Both the position numbers and the translations under genes were made by a program. From contig NZ_JOIR01000007.1 of NCBI RefSeq assembly GCF_000720115.1, forward strand, positions 62,001 through 126,000: a stretch of DNA of 64,000 nucleotides. The letters are read 5' to 3'. The stretch comes from Streptomyces sp. NRRL F-2580 (GTDB lineage Bacteria > Actinomycetota > Actinomycetes > Streptomycetales > Streptomycetaceae). This document shows positions 43,197-51,814 of the stretch, piece by piece (the stretch's first letter is position 1; the number at the start of each line of letters is the position of its first letter). The notes beneath the pieces were generated by a model. That model ran no database searches and was not told the origin of the DNA. It worked only from the letters and a program-made list of their open reading frames with translations.

Positions 43197-44110
43197 ACCG
43201 CAAGGCGAAAGCCGCGCTCGTCCTGGCCCTGGTCGTCGTGGTCGCCATGGCCTTCCGGGTCTCCTGGAACGCCCTGCGGGACGTGGCCAAGGCGATCGGC
43301 GCGGACGCGACGGCGGCGACGCTCTACCCGTTCGTGGTCGACGGCCTGATGGCCCTCGCCCTGGTCGCCGCGCTCACCCTGACAGGCGACGCCCGCCGAT
43401 TCGCCCTGCGGGTGCTGGCCGCGTACACGCTCGCGTCGCTGGTCCTGAACTACGTCCATGGGCTGCTGCCCGAGCTGCACTCCGAGTCGATCGGCTGGAC
43501 CCGGCTGGCCGACGGGGACGTCACGAACTGGGCGCTCGTGTTGCTGGCGACGTCGCTGCCGGTTGGGTCGATCTACTTCGGCTCCGACCTCGTCGCCAAG
43601 GTTCTCCACCACCGACCGACGATCGAGCCGCGCATGCAGGAATCGACTGACATCGTCGTAAATCGGTCGATGCCTGACCTGGGTGAACCGGTGGTCGAGG
43701 AGGCGGCACCCGGGACGGAGACGGGCTCTTCCCCCGTGCCGGTGGTCGAGCTGATCGAGGCCGAACCGCTCAAGGTATCGGCAGCCGCGCCTACGCCTCC
43801 GGCGACTGCTCGTGAGCGCGTTCTGAAGGGTCTTGGACTCCCCGACTCCCCGTTGCTCGAGGCGAGCCGTCCGTCTCGTCGGCCGACTGGTCGGGTGCCG
43901 CAGGCTGCTCGATCGAGTCGACCGACGCGCACGGAAGTCGAGTTGCTGGCGGAGGCGCGGAGCCTGACGGAGTCGTGGCCGATCGAGAAGTTGACCGGTG
44001 AGGGGATCCGTAAGGCGCTGCGTACGTCTGCGGCGAAGGCCCGGGTCGTGCGTGAGGCGCTGAAGGCTGAGCGGGAGCGGGACACCGCTGCCGTGGCGGT
44101 GGCCGGATGA
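43193..44110 (+). CDS. DUF2637 membrane protein (spread-type)
   Basis: 305 residues. N-terminal half with four helices (KAALVLALVVVVAMAFRVSW; LYPFVVDGLMALALVAALTL; FALRVLAAYTLASLVLNYVHG; WALVLLATSLPVGSIYFGSDL), the DUF2637 pattern common next to traB in Streptomyces plasmids and AICEs. The cytoplasmic half is Pro/Arg-rich with a C-terminal helical region (LTGEGIRKALRTSAAKARVVREAL) resembling a small DNA-binding unit. Overlaps its neighbours at both ends. Confidence 0.82.
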   Translation: MNRKAKAALVLALVVVVAMAFRVSWNALRDVAKAIGADATAATLYPFVVDGLMALALVAALTLTGDARRFALRVLAAYTLASLVLNYVHGLLPELHSESIGWTRLADGDVTNWALVLLATSLPVGSIYFGSDLVAKVLHHRPTIEPRMQESTDIVVNRSMPDLGEPVVEEAAPGTETGSSPVPVVELIEAEPLKVSAAAPTPPATARERVLKGLGLPDSPLLEASRPSRRPTGRVPQAARSSRPTRTEVELLAEARSLTESWPIEKLTGEGIRKALRTSAAKARVVREALKAERERDTAAVAVAG

Positions 44111-44505
44111 GCCAGGAGATGACCGTGAACCACCTGCCCGAACCCATCCGACCGTCTGGCGTCGTGCAACTGCCTGATGGCACCTACGTCTACGCCGAGA
44201 ACGCGCCCGCCACGTACGCCGGGCCGCAGGTCGTGCACCAGCACATCCACCAGGCAGCCCCGGACAAGACCGTGCAGCGCATCGCGCTCGGCTCAGGGGT
44301 CGGCGCCGGCGCGGTCGCGGCCGGCGTGTACTTCGGGCCGTTGCTGGTGGCCGCTCTGACCTCCATCGCCGCGAGCTTCGCGTTCCTGGCGTTCCTCGCC
44401 CTGGTCCTCGGCTGGGGCGTCCACACAGTCGTGAAGTCGGTCGGCAGCCCGGAAGGTGCGGCGGCCGTGAAGAACGCGCGCAAGACACGCCGCAAGCGCG
44501 GCTGA
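44107..44505 (+). CDS. SpdB-like small membrane protein
   Basis: 132 residues. Polar start with a VVQLPDGTYVYAENAP segment and a His-rich VVHQHIHQ, then a Gly/Ala helix pair (ALGSGVGAGAVAAGVYFGPL; FAFLAFLALVLGWGVHTVV) and a very basic tail (KNARKTRRKRG). This layout is that of AICE/plasmid spread proteins (possibly DUF6251), which are thought to help plasmid spreading within the mycelium. Confidence 0.7.
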   Translation: MSQEMTVNHLPEPIRPSGVVQLPDGTYVYAENAPATYAGPQVVHQHIHQAAPDKTVQRIALGSGVGAGAVAAGVYFGPLLVAALTSIAASFAFLAFLALVLGWGVHTVVKSVGSPEGAAAVKNARKTRRKRG

Positions 44506-44548
44506 CCCCCAAAGCCCTGACATCCCCAGCTATTCGAGGAGTTCTGTG

Positions 44549-44782
44549 ATGGCGAAGGACCCGAAGTTCACCGCTCGCGAGATCACGCAGATCGGCTGGT
44601 ACACGGCCCGGATGGCCAAGCGCGGTATCGCTGGGGAGCACGTCCACCTCGGCGACCTGCAGAAGAAGGTCGATCGGATCATCGACGGCGCCCGCGAGCG
44701 CGAGAAGCAGCAGGCCGCCGACGCGGCGGAGGCCGAGAAGGCCGCCCGCAAGGCCAGGGCCAAGAACCTCAAGACGAAGTAG
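44549..44782 (+). CDS. small charged helical protein of the transfer module (DUF6257-like)
   Basis: 77 residues from ATG 44549 (GAGGAG upstream; the preceding GTG is also possible). KFTAREITQIGWYTARMAKRGIAGEHVHLGDLQKKVDRIIDGAREREKQQ, then a Lys/Ala/Glu-rich helix. A recurrent AICE gene between spd genes and traB, probably DUF6257. Function unknown. Confidence 0.7.
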   Translation: MAKDPKFTAREITQIGWYTARMAKRGIAGEHVHLGDLQKKVDRIIDGAREREKQQAADAAEAEKAARKARAKNLKTK

Positions 44783-44788
44783 CTGTGC

Positions 44789-44830
44789 CCCGGGGCGGCC
44801 TTCCCGGCCAAGGAATCAGGCCGCCCCGGG
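44789..44830 (+). terminator. GC-rich hairpin before traB
   Basis: A perfect 12-bp stem (44789-44800 with 44819-44830) and an 18-base loop, between the DUF6257-like gene and traB. Candidate terminator or attenuator that would limit traB expression. Confidence 0.6.
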
Positions 44831-44871
44831 CCCTACCCACCCGCTTGTCAGCGAGAGCAGGAGTTCTCAGC

Positions 44872-46995
44872 ATGACCGACAACGTCGTCCCCCTCTTCAA
44901 GGACCCCACCACCGGCACCTACGCACTCCCCGGCGACACCCCGACCAGCCCGGCCACCACCGCCCCGGATGCGGTGCGGCCGGTGCGGGTGTGGAAGCGC
45001 TCCGCACGCGGCCTGCGTGCGGCCGTCACCCACGAGCGGACCCGTACGGCGGTGCGGGTGGTGGCCCGCCACGGCATGTACGTCATCGGCGGGACCCGGA
45101 TCACGGCCAAGCGGGCGTGGGACGGGCGGACCGGATCCCGATACGAGCGGATGATCCGGGCGGCTGAAGCCGCGGGGAACTTCGAGGAGGCCAAGGAGTG
45201 GGAGGACCGCCTCACCCGCTTCCGGGCAGCCCGCCACCACCGCCGCATGGACCTCCTCAAAGCCCCCCAGGACGCGGTGAAGAGCGCCGCCTACGGGATC
45301 GGCCTCACGGTTGGTGGGCTGCTCCTGCTGGGGATCGTGCTGGCCATAGCCAACAAGGACGCGAGCTGGATCCTCGCCCCGATCGCCGCCGTCATCGACG
45401 CGATCGGAGCAGTCGTCCACGTCGCCACCGTCGTATGGGGACCGGCCGTCACGGTCGGTCCGTGGCTCGCCTTACTCGCCCTGTGGGGAGTCGGCCGCCA
45501 ACGGCAGACCGCACCTCAGTGGGCCCTTCCCGCGCAGCAGCGCGACGACGCCGGCGCGCCGATCACCCCGTCGATCGTCGTCACCGCCCTGCGCGACCTC
45601 GGTATCGCGCCGATGCGCAAGGCCATCAAGGAGATGGGCGACGCCGGCGCCGCGATGCTCGGCCCGATCAGGATCGCCGGATGCGGCGTAGAGGTCGACG
45701 CCACCCTCCCCTCGGGGGTCTCGACCAAGGAAGTCCAGGAGCGTCGCCGCAAGCTCGCCGAGAACCTGGGCCGGCACGAACACGAGGTGTTCATCACCCT
45801 CCCGGCCGCCGCGCGCACGGTGCGGCTGTGGATCGCCGATTCCGGCGCGCTCGACGAGCCGATCGGTCCCTCCCCGCTGGTCACGGACCAGAAGGCGGCC
45901 GCGAACTACAAGACGGGCAAGGCGCCGTGGGGCCAGGACCTGCGCGGCGACGCTGCCGCCCTGAGCCTCTACCAGCGCCACATCCTCGCCACCGGGCTCT
46001 CGAACCAGGGCAAGACCGCCGCACTGAGGGCTCTGGCTTTGTGGCTGGCCCTGGACAAGACGGTGGAGTTCCGGATCGCCGACCTCAAGGGCGTGGGCGA
46101 CTGGGGCATGTTCGACGGCCTGGCCACGACCCTGATCCAGGGCCCGACCGACGAGCACGTCATCCAGGCGACCGAGATGGTCGAAGAGCTGGTCGCCGAG
46201 ATGGAACGCCGCATCCAGATGCCGCCCGGGACCGTGTTCACCCCGCTGATCGGCATCGTCGACGAAGCGCAGGTCGCGTTCATGTGCCCGGCCGTCGGCG
46301 ACGACAAGCGCCCCTACGGCGGATCCAAGGCCACCAGCCGGTACTTCATGGCCGTCCGGAAGATCCACAACCAGGGGCGCGCTGTGGACGTGCTGCTGTG
46401 GGAGGGCACGCAGGACCCCACCGACCAGAACCTTCCCAAGCTCGTCCGCGAAGGCGCCCACACCCGCATCTCCCTGGTACTGGGCACCGAATCCCAGGCC
46501 CGCATGGCCCTGGGCGACAAGGCCGTCGACGGCGGCGCCGCACCCCACCTGCTGCGCCAGGACCTCGACAAGGGAACCCTCGTCGTCGCCTCCGGCGGCA
46601 TCACCATCCCCGCCGGCCAGACATCCATCACGGTACGGACGCACTACATCGACGACGCACAGGCCGCCGAAGTCGCCGACCGCGCCAAGGCCCTCCGCGA
46701 CGGCATCACCACCGTGCACACCGTCGCGGCGGCGGAGGAGCACGACCCGCTCGCGGACATCCTCACCGTCCTCGGCACCGAGACCCGCGTCCTCACCCAG
46801 GACGTCCTCAAGCGGCTCGCCACGCTGAACGGCAAGGCCTACGGGCGCTGGTCGTTCATCGACCTCAAGCGCGTCCTCGACGGCACCGGCGCCGAACCGT
46901 ACAAGTCCGACGGCCGCATGGTCATCGGCCGCGACCGCATCACCCGCGCCCTCACCAACCGCCCCGACGAGGGTTCCGCTTCCGCCGCCGAGTAG
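44872..46995 (+). CDS. traB: FtsK/SpoIIIE-type DNA translocase, conjugative transfer protein TraB
   Basis: 707 residues from ATG 44872 (AGGAG eight bases upstream). N-terminal soluble part, two membrane segments (YGIGLTVGGLLLLGIVLAIA; WGPAVTVGPWLALLALWGV), then the motor domain with Walker A ATGLSNQGKTAALRAL, FRIADLKGVGDWGMFDG, Walker B FTPLIGIVDEAQVAF and an RKIHNQGRAVDV segment. A C-terminal winged-helix-like region (YGRWSFIDLKRVLDG) should bind the clt DNA. TraB alone moves double-stranded DNA between Streptomyces hyphae. Start upstream of 44872 in the same frame is not used. Confidence 0.92.
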   Translation: MTDNVVPLFKDPTTGTYALPGDTPTSPATTAPDAVRPVRVWKRSARGLRAAVTHERTRTAVRVVARHGMYVIGGTRITAKRAWDGRTGSRYERMIRAAEAAGNFEEAKEWEDRLTRFRAARHHRRMDLLKAPQDAVKSAAYGIGLTVGGLLLLGIVLAIANKDASWILAPIAAVIDAIGAVVHVATVVWGPAVTVGPWLALLALWGVGRQRQTAPQWALPAQQRDDAGAPITPSIVVTALRDLGIAPMRKAIKEMGDAGAAMLGPIRIAGCGVEVDATLPSGVSTKEVQERRRKLAENLGRHEHEVFITLPAAARTVRLWIADSGALDEPIGPSPLVTDQKAAANYKTGKAPWGQDLRGDAAALSLYQRHILATGLSNQGKTAALRALALWLALDKTVEFRIADLKGVGDWGMFDGLATTLIQGPTDEHVIQATEMVEELVAEMERRIQMPPGTVFTPLIGIVDEAQVAFMCPAVGDDKRPYGGSKATSRYFMAVRKIHNQGRAVDVLLWEGTQDPTDQNLPKLVREGAHTRISLVLGTESQARMALGDKAVDGGAAPHLLRQDLDKGTLVVASGGITIPAGQTSITVRTHYIDDAQAAEVADRAKALRDGITTVHTVAAAEEHDPLADILTVLGTETRVLTQDVLKRLATLNGKAYGRWSFIDLKRVLDGTGAEPYKSDGRMVIGRDRITRALTNRPDEGSASAAE

Positions 46996-47018
46996 AGGGA
47001 GCCGACCCCACACACGTC

Positions 47019-47175
47019 AGGGAGGCAGGGAGAACTCCCTGAGCCCCTCCCTCAGCCACCTCCCTGGATCTGACCTGCGGAAATGATGGGCCAGGGAGGC
47101 AGGGAGGCTCCGCAGGTCAGCCCCCGAAACCCCCTCCACACGCACCCCGCCAGGGTGCGCCCACGCCTCCCTGAC
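47019..47175. other. repeat-rich interval after traB, candidate transfer locus (clt)
   Basis: About six copies of AGGGAGG or its complement CCTCCCT lie within 150 bp, including the tandem AGGGAGGCAGGGAGGC at 47093-47108. A perfect 12-bp inverted repeat (CTGACCTGCGGA 47070-47081, TCCGCAGGTCAG 47109-47120) encloses two of them. Non-coding. In Streptomyces plasmids TraB binds short repeated octamers at a clt locus next to traB; here the role is inferred from position and repetition. Confidence 0.5.
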
Positions 47176-47195
47176 CAGCCCGCTGAAGGAGAACC

Positions 47196-47462
47196 GTGCG
47201 ATTCCGCATCCACCACACCACCTGGCCCCGCCCGGCCCTGGTCCTGACCGACACCCCCCGGCCCGACTGCCCCGACTGCGACGGGAACGGCGGCCACAAC
47301 CACGACTACGGCGACTACGAGACCGGGGAGTACGCCGGCACCGAGTGGGAGCCATGCCACTGCTGGGACGAATCCCGTCGCTGGGTCGTCCTCCCCGTCC
47401 CGCGCCTGCACCGGCGCCGCCGTGACAACCCGGACCCGTGGGGCGACGAACCCCCGTTCTAA
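47196..47462 (+). CDS. small Cys-rich, probably zinc-binding protein
   Basis: 88 residues from GTG. PDCPDCDGNGGHNHDYGDYETGEY...WEPCHCWDESRRW has two CxxC/CxC pairs around a GNGG loop, like half of a DnaJ-type zinc finger. The basic tail RLHRRRRDNPD may bind nucleic acid. Situated between the clt candidate and the replication genes; a terminator follows. Function unknown. Confidence 0.7.
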   Translation: MRFRIHHTTWPRPALVLTDTPRPDCPDCDGNGGHNHDYGDYETGEYAGTEWEPCHCWDESRRWVVLPVPRLHRRRRDNPDPWGDEPPF

Positions 47463-47471
47463 CAAGCCGAA

Positions 47472-47505
47472 GGCGGCCCCCGTCTCGCCAAAGCCTGGGG
47501 CCGCC
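47472..47505 (+). terminator. hairpin between the Cys-rich gene and the Prim-Pol gene
   Basis: GGCGGCCCC (47472-47480) pairs with GGGGCCGCC (47497-47505) across a 16-base loop, 9 bp after the stop codon. Confidence 0.6.
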
Positions 47506-47544
47506 CTCATCCCAGCACGCTGACAGCAACTGGAGGCATCCAGC

Positions 47545-48429
47545 ATGACCCACTCCACCGACATCCCGCGAGACCACGCCCGAGCGGCCTTACCCACCCA
47601 CCTCCGTACCGCGCTTCAGCTCGCCGAACTGGGCCTGCCCGCCCTGCCGCTACGGGAGGGCAAGCGACCCTTCGGGAACTGCCGCACCTGCACCCGCTCG
47701 GCATGCGGCGACCGCCCCCACATGAAGGCCGCCGGCCCGTGCGAGTGCCCCGCCCCCTGCCACGGCTGGGCCGCCGCCACTACCGACCCGGACATCCTCA
47801 CCTCGCCCGCGTGGGCCGGAGCCTGGCGGCAGGCTGCGGCCGTCGCCTACCACCCCGGCGGCGGCGCGCTCACCGTCGTGGATCTCGACGACGCGGACGC
47901 CATCGGGTGGGCCCGCGAGAACCTCCCCGCCACCAAGACTGTGACCACGACCCGGGGGGAGCACTGGATCTACCTCGGCACCATGACCTCACACAACGGA
48001 GTCCGGCCCGGCGTGGACATCAAGTCAGCGTGGTCCTACGCCCGCTGGCTCGGCGCCGGCACCGGACGCATGGCGCTGCTGCCCGATGCCGTGCGCGCGC
48101 TCGCCGTGAAGGAGGCACCCGAGGCCGCGCCGGCACCGTCCGCCGTTGTGGTGCCCGCTCGGCCCGGGGATGCGGTGTGTCGCCACCGCTCGGCCGCCTA
48201 CCTGGAACGCGGCATCGCTATGGCCGAGCAGCGCATCACCGAGGCCGCCAGCGCGGTCCACGCCACCGTGTACCGGACGTTCCTCGCGGTGCTGTCCGCG
48301 CACGGCTGGTGCGGCTGCCTCACCGAGACGCACATCATCCGGCTGTTCACCGCCGCGCAGGCCAAGGGCGAGTCCCTGCGGCACTGCGAGATCGCCTGGA
48401 CCAACGCCCGCATGAAGCTGGGGATGTAG
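47545..48429 (+). CDS. bifunctional DNA primase/polymerase (Prim-Pol) replication protein
   Basis: 294 residues. Archaeo-eukaryotic primase-type catalytic centre: GGALTVVDLDDADAIGWA (DxD metal site), TTTRGEHWIYLG (sxH-like) and GVDIKSAWSYARWLGAGTG. A Cys-rich insertion (CRTCTRSACGD...CECPAPCHGW) probably binds zinc. The C-terminal helical part has EAASAVHATVYRTFLAVLSAHGWCGCL. Prim-Pol proteins define one replication class of AICEs. Two bp before the ATPase gene, so a single replication operon. Confidence 0.88.
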   Translation: MTHSTDIPRDHARAALPTHLRTALQLAELGLPALPLREGKRPFGNCRTCTRSACGDRPHMKAAGPCECPAPCHGWAAATTDPDILTSPAWAGAWRQAAAVAYHPGGGALTVVDLDDADAIGWARENLPATKTVTTTRGEHWIYLGTMTSHNGVRPGVDIKSAWSYARWLGAGTGRMALLPDAVRALAVKEAPEAAPAPSAVVVPARPGDAVCRHRSAAYLERGIAMAEQRITEAASAVHATVYRTFLAVLSAHGWCGCLTETHIIRLFTAAQAKGESLRHCEIAWTNARMKLGM

Positions 48430-48431
48430 CG

Positions 48432-49907
48432 ATGCCCGAGGACGAGAAGAACCCGGCCCGGCAGATCATCACCGACTACGCGCAGCGGCACTTCCGGTAC
48501 TTCCGCACCACCGAAGGCACCGTGTACGCGCAGAAGAACGGTCACCCCGTCGCCCGCCCGATCCGCTCCCAGGGCACGACAGGCAGCCACCGGCAGGAAC
48601 TCATGGTCGGGCTCTTCAACGACGGGCTCGGCGTATTCAACGGCAGTGCGCTCAAGGAGGCGTTGGACTTGATCGAAGCACTCGCGCTCAGCCAGGACGT
48701 ACAGGCCACCCACATCCGCGTCGCCCCTGGATTCGACGGCGCGACCTGGCTCGACCTGGGCCGCAACGACGGACAGTCGATCCGTATCCACCCCACCGGC
48801 TGGGACATCCTCACCCCCGACCCGCGCGAGGTGTGCTGGCGCCGCACCCAGCTCACCGGCGAACTCCCCCTCCCCGAGAAGGACACCGACGGCAAGGGCA
48901 TCGACGCTCTGCTGCGGCTGTGCAACTTCGCCAACGCCGAAAGCGAATGCCTCGCCGTGGCGTGGCTGATCGGCTGCCTGGAACCGTCCGTCCCCGTCCC
49001 CGCTCCGTTCCTGACCGGCCCGCAGGGTGCTGGCAAGTCCACGGCCGGCCGGATGCTCGTGAGGATCATTGAAGGCATGACAGGCGACCTGCGTCGGGCT
49101 CCGAAGGACGAGGAGAACCTGATCACGGCCGTGGCCGCCGGATGGGTCACCGCCCTGGACAACCTCTCCCACCTGCCGCCGGACCTGTCCGACCTGATGT
49201 GCTGCATCGTCACCGGCGCCGAAAGCATCAAACGCGCCCTGTTCACCGACGGCGACGTCGTCCGCTCCCGCTACCGCCGCCCGCTCCTGCTGACCGGCAT
49301 CGACGTCGGGGTGATCCGCCCCGACCTCGCCGAACGGCTCCTGCCACTGCGGCTGGTGCGGCCCCGGGTCCGGCGGACGGAGGCGGAGTTGTGGGCGGAG
49401 TTCGCTCAGGTGCTGCCGGTCATCCTCGGCTCGCTGCTGGACCTCACGGTAAAGGTGCGGGCCACCGAGGCCGAGATTCCCACGGACCTGCGGATGGCAG
49501 ACTTCGCCCACCTCTGCGCCCAGTTCGACGCGGCGGACGGGCTCGGCTCGCTGGACGCCTACCGGGCCAGCCTCGACGACCTCAACGACGACGTCATCGA
49601 AGGCGACCTGCTGGCCCAAACCGTCCTCAAGCACGCCGCGGGCCTCGAACCCGGCGAGGAAGTGCGGATGACCTCCACCGAGTGGCTGCATGCCCTCACC
49701 CAGCTCTACAGCGGTGAGGAGTTCCGTGCCCTGCCCAAGGGGTGGCCCACCACCGGGAAGGTCTTCTCCGACCGCCTCAAGCGGCTCCAGCCGACCCTTG
49801 CCGCGCGGGGTGTCCTCGTCGACTGGGGCCGCACCCGGACGGCTCGCTACATCGAGATGATCCGGGCCGCCGGCCCAACGCCCGGCGAGCAGCAGGCCGC
49901 GTTTTAA
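48432..49907 (+). CDS. AAA+ ATPase/helicase-like replication protein
   Basis: 491 residues. Walker A is FLTGPQGAGKSTAGRMLVRI, and a Walker B/sensor region follows (AAGWVTALDNLSHLPPDLSD, CCIVTGAESIKRALFTDGDV), with an Arg-finger-like RRPLLLTGIDVGVIRPDLAERLLPLRL. This is the arrangement of superfamily 3/D5-type helicase partners of Prim-Pol proteins. The C-terminal part (WPTTGKVFSDRLKRLQPTLAARG) looks like a winged helix. It probably unwinds the origin for the upstream Prim-Pol. Confidence 0.85.
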   Translation: MPEDEKNPARQIITDYAQRHFRYFRTTEGTVYAQKNGHPVARPIRSQGTTGSHRQELMVGLFNDGLGVFNGSALKEALDLIEALALSQDVQATHIRVAPGFDGATWLDLGRNDGQSIRIHPTGWDILTPDPREVCWRRTQLTGELPLPEKDTDGKGIDALLRLCNFANAESECLAVAWLIGCLEPSVPVPAPFLTGPQGAGKSTAGRMLVRIIEGMTGDLRRAPKDEENLITAVAAGWVTALDNLSHLPPDLSDLMCCIVTGAESIKRALFTDGDVVRSRYRRPLLLTGIDVGVIRPDLAERLLPLRLVRPRVRRTEAELWAEFAQVLPVILGSLLDLTVKVRATEAEIPTDLRMADFAHLCAQFDAADGLGSLDAYRASLDDLNDDVIEGDLLAQTVLKHAAGLEPGEEVRMTSTEWLHALTQLYSGEEFRALPKGWPTTGKVFSDRLKRLQPTLAARGVLVDWGRTRTARYIEMIRAAGPTPGEQQAAF

Positions 49908-49936
49908 CCGGCGCCACCGCTACCGGTACCGGCACA

Positions 49937-49981
49937 AGCAAGAAGAGCACCCGCCACCCGGGGGTGCGTGCTCCTCTTGCT
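49937..49981 (+). terminator. terminator of the replication operon
   Basis: A 14-bp stem with one mismatch (49937-49950 with 49968-49981), 30 bp after the ATPase stop. Confidence 0.75.
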
Positions 49982-50101
49982 GTTCCGGCGGCTTGCCGCC
50001 GCTGCAAGGGACGCGCCGCGCAGCGGCCCCGCTCTTCGCTCGAAGACGCATCCCACCACAACAGAAACACCCTCTCTTTTTCCTAAGAGAAGAGACCCTG
50101 C

Positions 50102-50266
50102 GTCACCCGTGTCACCACCAGCTACAAACCGCCCCTGAGCTGCGGATACAGCGGTGACGCAGACGGCCCACGGCTGCGTCACCGCGCGTCATCCACGTCA
50201 CCTACCCACGTCACCCGGGGACGCGGGTGACACAGGCGGGTGACACACCACCACCCGCTACGTCAC
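50102..50266. other. iterated GTCAC cluster, candidate replication origin
   Basis: Nine exact GTCAC/GTGAC motifs in 165 bp: plus orientation at 50102, 50111, 50178, 50197, 50210 and 50262; minus orientation at 50154, 50227 and 50240. Most are flanked as CGTCACC. An unusually A/T-rich patch (about 50057-50095) adjoins on the left. Non-coding, between the replication operon and xis-int. This is the layout of an iteron origin; binding by Xis is an alternative. Confidence 0.6.
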
Positions 50267-50412
50267 CGAAAACCGCAGGTCAGACCGGCAAATGACACAG
50301 ACGACGCGATGACGCAGAAATCCGCGCCTCGGACACGTACGACACCTGCCCCAGCACCGCGACGCCTGCGGCCAGCAGGACACCGCCGCCCGCACGCCTC
50401 GGAGGAGAACCA

Positions 50413-50625
50413 GTGAGCGCCACGACCACGCCGCCCGCAGAACCCGTCCTGCTCAAGGTCGAAGCCGCTGTACACGCCCTGAGCCTAAGCCGCTCCGTCA
50501 TCTACGAACTGATCCGATCCGGCCGCCTTCGCACCGTCAACGAGGGCCGGGCCCGACGTATCACCCGATCCGCCATCAACGAGTACGTCGCGCTCCTGGA
50601 GCGCGAGGCAGGGGAGAGCAAGTGA
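50413..50625 (+). CDS. xis: excisionase-type helix-turn-helix protein
   Basis: 70 residues from GTG 50413 after GGAGGAGAA. LLKVEAAVHALSLSRSVIYELIRSGRLRTVNEGRARRITRSAINEYV is the MerR-like winged helix of excisionase/AlpA-type recombination directionality factors. Overlaps int by 4 bp (GTGA), the usual AICE arrangement. Confidence 0.9.
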   Translation: MSATTTPPAEPVLLKVEAAVHALSLSRSVIYELIRSGRLRTVNEGRARRITRSAINEYVALLEREAGESK

Positions 50626-51788
50626 CCAAGCGCCGCAGCAGGGGAGACGGCGGTCTCCACTGGGACGAGAAGCGGCAGCGGTGGATCGCCACCGTGACGC
50701 TGGGGTTCGACGCGAGCGGAAAGCGCGTCGTGCGGAAGGGGAGCGGCAAGACCAAGACCGAGGCCAAGGCCAAGCTCAAGGAGGTGCTGCGCGACCATGA
50801 GGACGGGTTGGCCGTCGCACCGACCAACTACACCGTGGCGAACGCGGTGGACGACTGGCTCATGTACGGGCTGGCCGGCCGCGACGCGAGGACCGTGGCG
50901 ACGTGTACGTCGCTCAGCCGGACCCACGTGATCCCCGCGCTCGGCGCCCGGAAGCTTCGGGAGCTGAGCGGCGAGGACGTCGACAAGTGGCTGGGGGAGA
51001 AGGCCAGGACGCTCAGCACCCGCACGCTTCAGGCGATCCACTCGTGCCTGAACCGGTCCGTCAAGCGAGCCATGGTCCGGGACAAGGTGAAGCGGAACAT
51101 CGTGGAGCTGTGCGCCATCCCGACGGGGCAGCCCGGCCGGCCGTCGAAGGCGCTCAGGCTGGCTGAGGCCGAGGCGGTGCTCAAGGCCGCCGAGGGTACG
51201 TCCGCGCACGCGTACATCGTCGTCGCCCTGCTCACCGGTGCCCGGACGGAGGAGATGCGGGCGCTCACCTGGGATCACGTCTTCCTGAAGGGGGACCCGG
51301 ACGCGGTGCCGCCCGTGCCGCCGCACATCGCGGTGTGGCGATCGGTCCGCTCCACCGGGGACACCAAGACCAAGAAGTCACGTCGGACGATCGCCCTGCC
51401 GGCCAGATGCGTGGATGCTCTCTGGCAGCAGTTCGAGGAGCAAGGGTGGGACCGGCTCGCCGCCGGTGATCAGTGGCTCGAGAAGGGACTGGTCTTCTCC
51501 TCCGCCATCGGGACGGAGCTGGATTCCACCAACGTCCGTCGCGCCTTCCGGCAGGCGATCACCGGTGCGGAGGGGGTCGACGCGAAGGAGTGGACTCCGC
51601 GGGAGCTCCGGCACAGCTTTGTCTCGCTGCTCTCCGACAAGGGGGTCCCGCTCGAAGAGATCTCCAGGCTCGTCGGGCACTCCGGGACGGCCGTGACCGA
51701 GGCGGTCTACCGGAAGCAGATCCGGCCCGTGATCCAGACCGGGGCGACGGCCATGGACGAGATCTTCAAGGACGCTCGGAAGCCGTAG
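50622..51788 (+). CDS. int: tyrosine recombinase integrase
   Basis: 388 residues. N-terminal arm-binding part (DGGLHWDEKRQRWIATVTLGF), core-binding SAM-like helices (NAVDDWLMYGLAGRDARTVATCTSLSRTHVIPALG), and the catalytic domain with Arg in LLTGARTEEMRALTW, His-x-x-Arg region in TPRELRHSFVSLL, His in RLVGHSGTAVTEAVYR and Tyr in that same segment. It should recombine the 59-bp tRNA-Pro sites. The stop codon abuts the arm-type repeats, 60 bp from attR. Confidence 0.95.
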   Translation: MTKRRSRGDGGLHWDEKRQRWIATVTLGFDASGKRVVRKGSGKTKTEAKAKLKEVLRDHEDGLAVAPTNYTVANAVDDWLMYGLAGRDARTVATCTSLSRTHVIPALGARKLRELSGEDVDKWLGEKARTLSTRTLQAIHSCLNRSVKRAMVRDKVKRNIVELCAIPTGQPGRPSKALRLAEAEAVLKAAEGTSAHAYIVVALLTGARTEEMRALTWDHVFLKGDPDAVPPVPPHIAVWRSVRSTGDTKTKKSRRTIALPARCVDALWQQFEEQGWDRLAAGDQWLEKGLVFSSAIGTELDSTNVRRAFRQAITGAEGVDAKEWTPRELRHSFVSLLSDKGVPLEEISRLVGHSGTAVTEAVYRKQIRPVIQTGATAMDEIFKDARKP

Positions 51789-51807
51789 TCACTCAGTTAG
51801 TCACTCA
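51788..51807. repeat. paired GTCACTCA sites next to attR, probable integrase arm sites
   Basis: GTCACTCA at 51788-51795 and 51800-51807. The longer form GTCACTCAGTTAG (51788-51800) recurs at 37765-37777 inside the left end, consistent with attP arm sites split by integration. Confidence 0.6.
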
Positions 51808-51814
51808 ACAGAAA

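Noticed and set aside
49937..50266. CRISPR-like array after the replication operon
   Set aside because: Repeated unit is only 5-8 bp, in both orientations with irregular spacing; an iteron cluster fits better.
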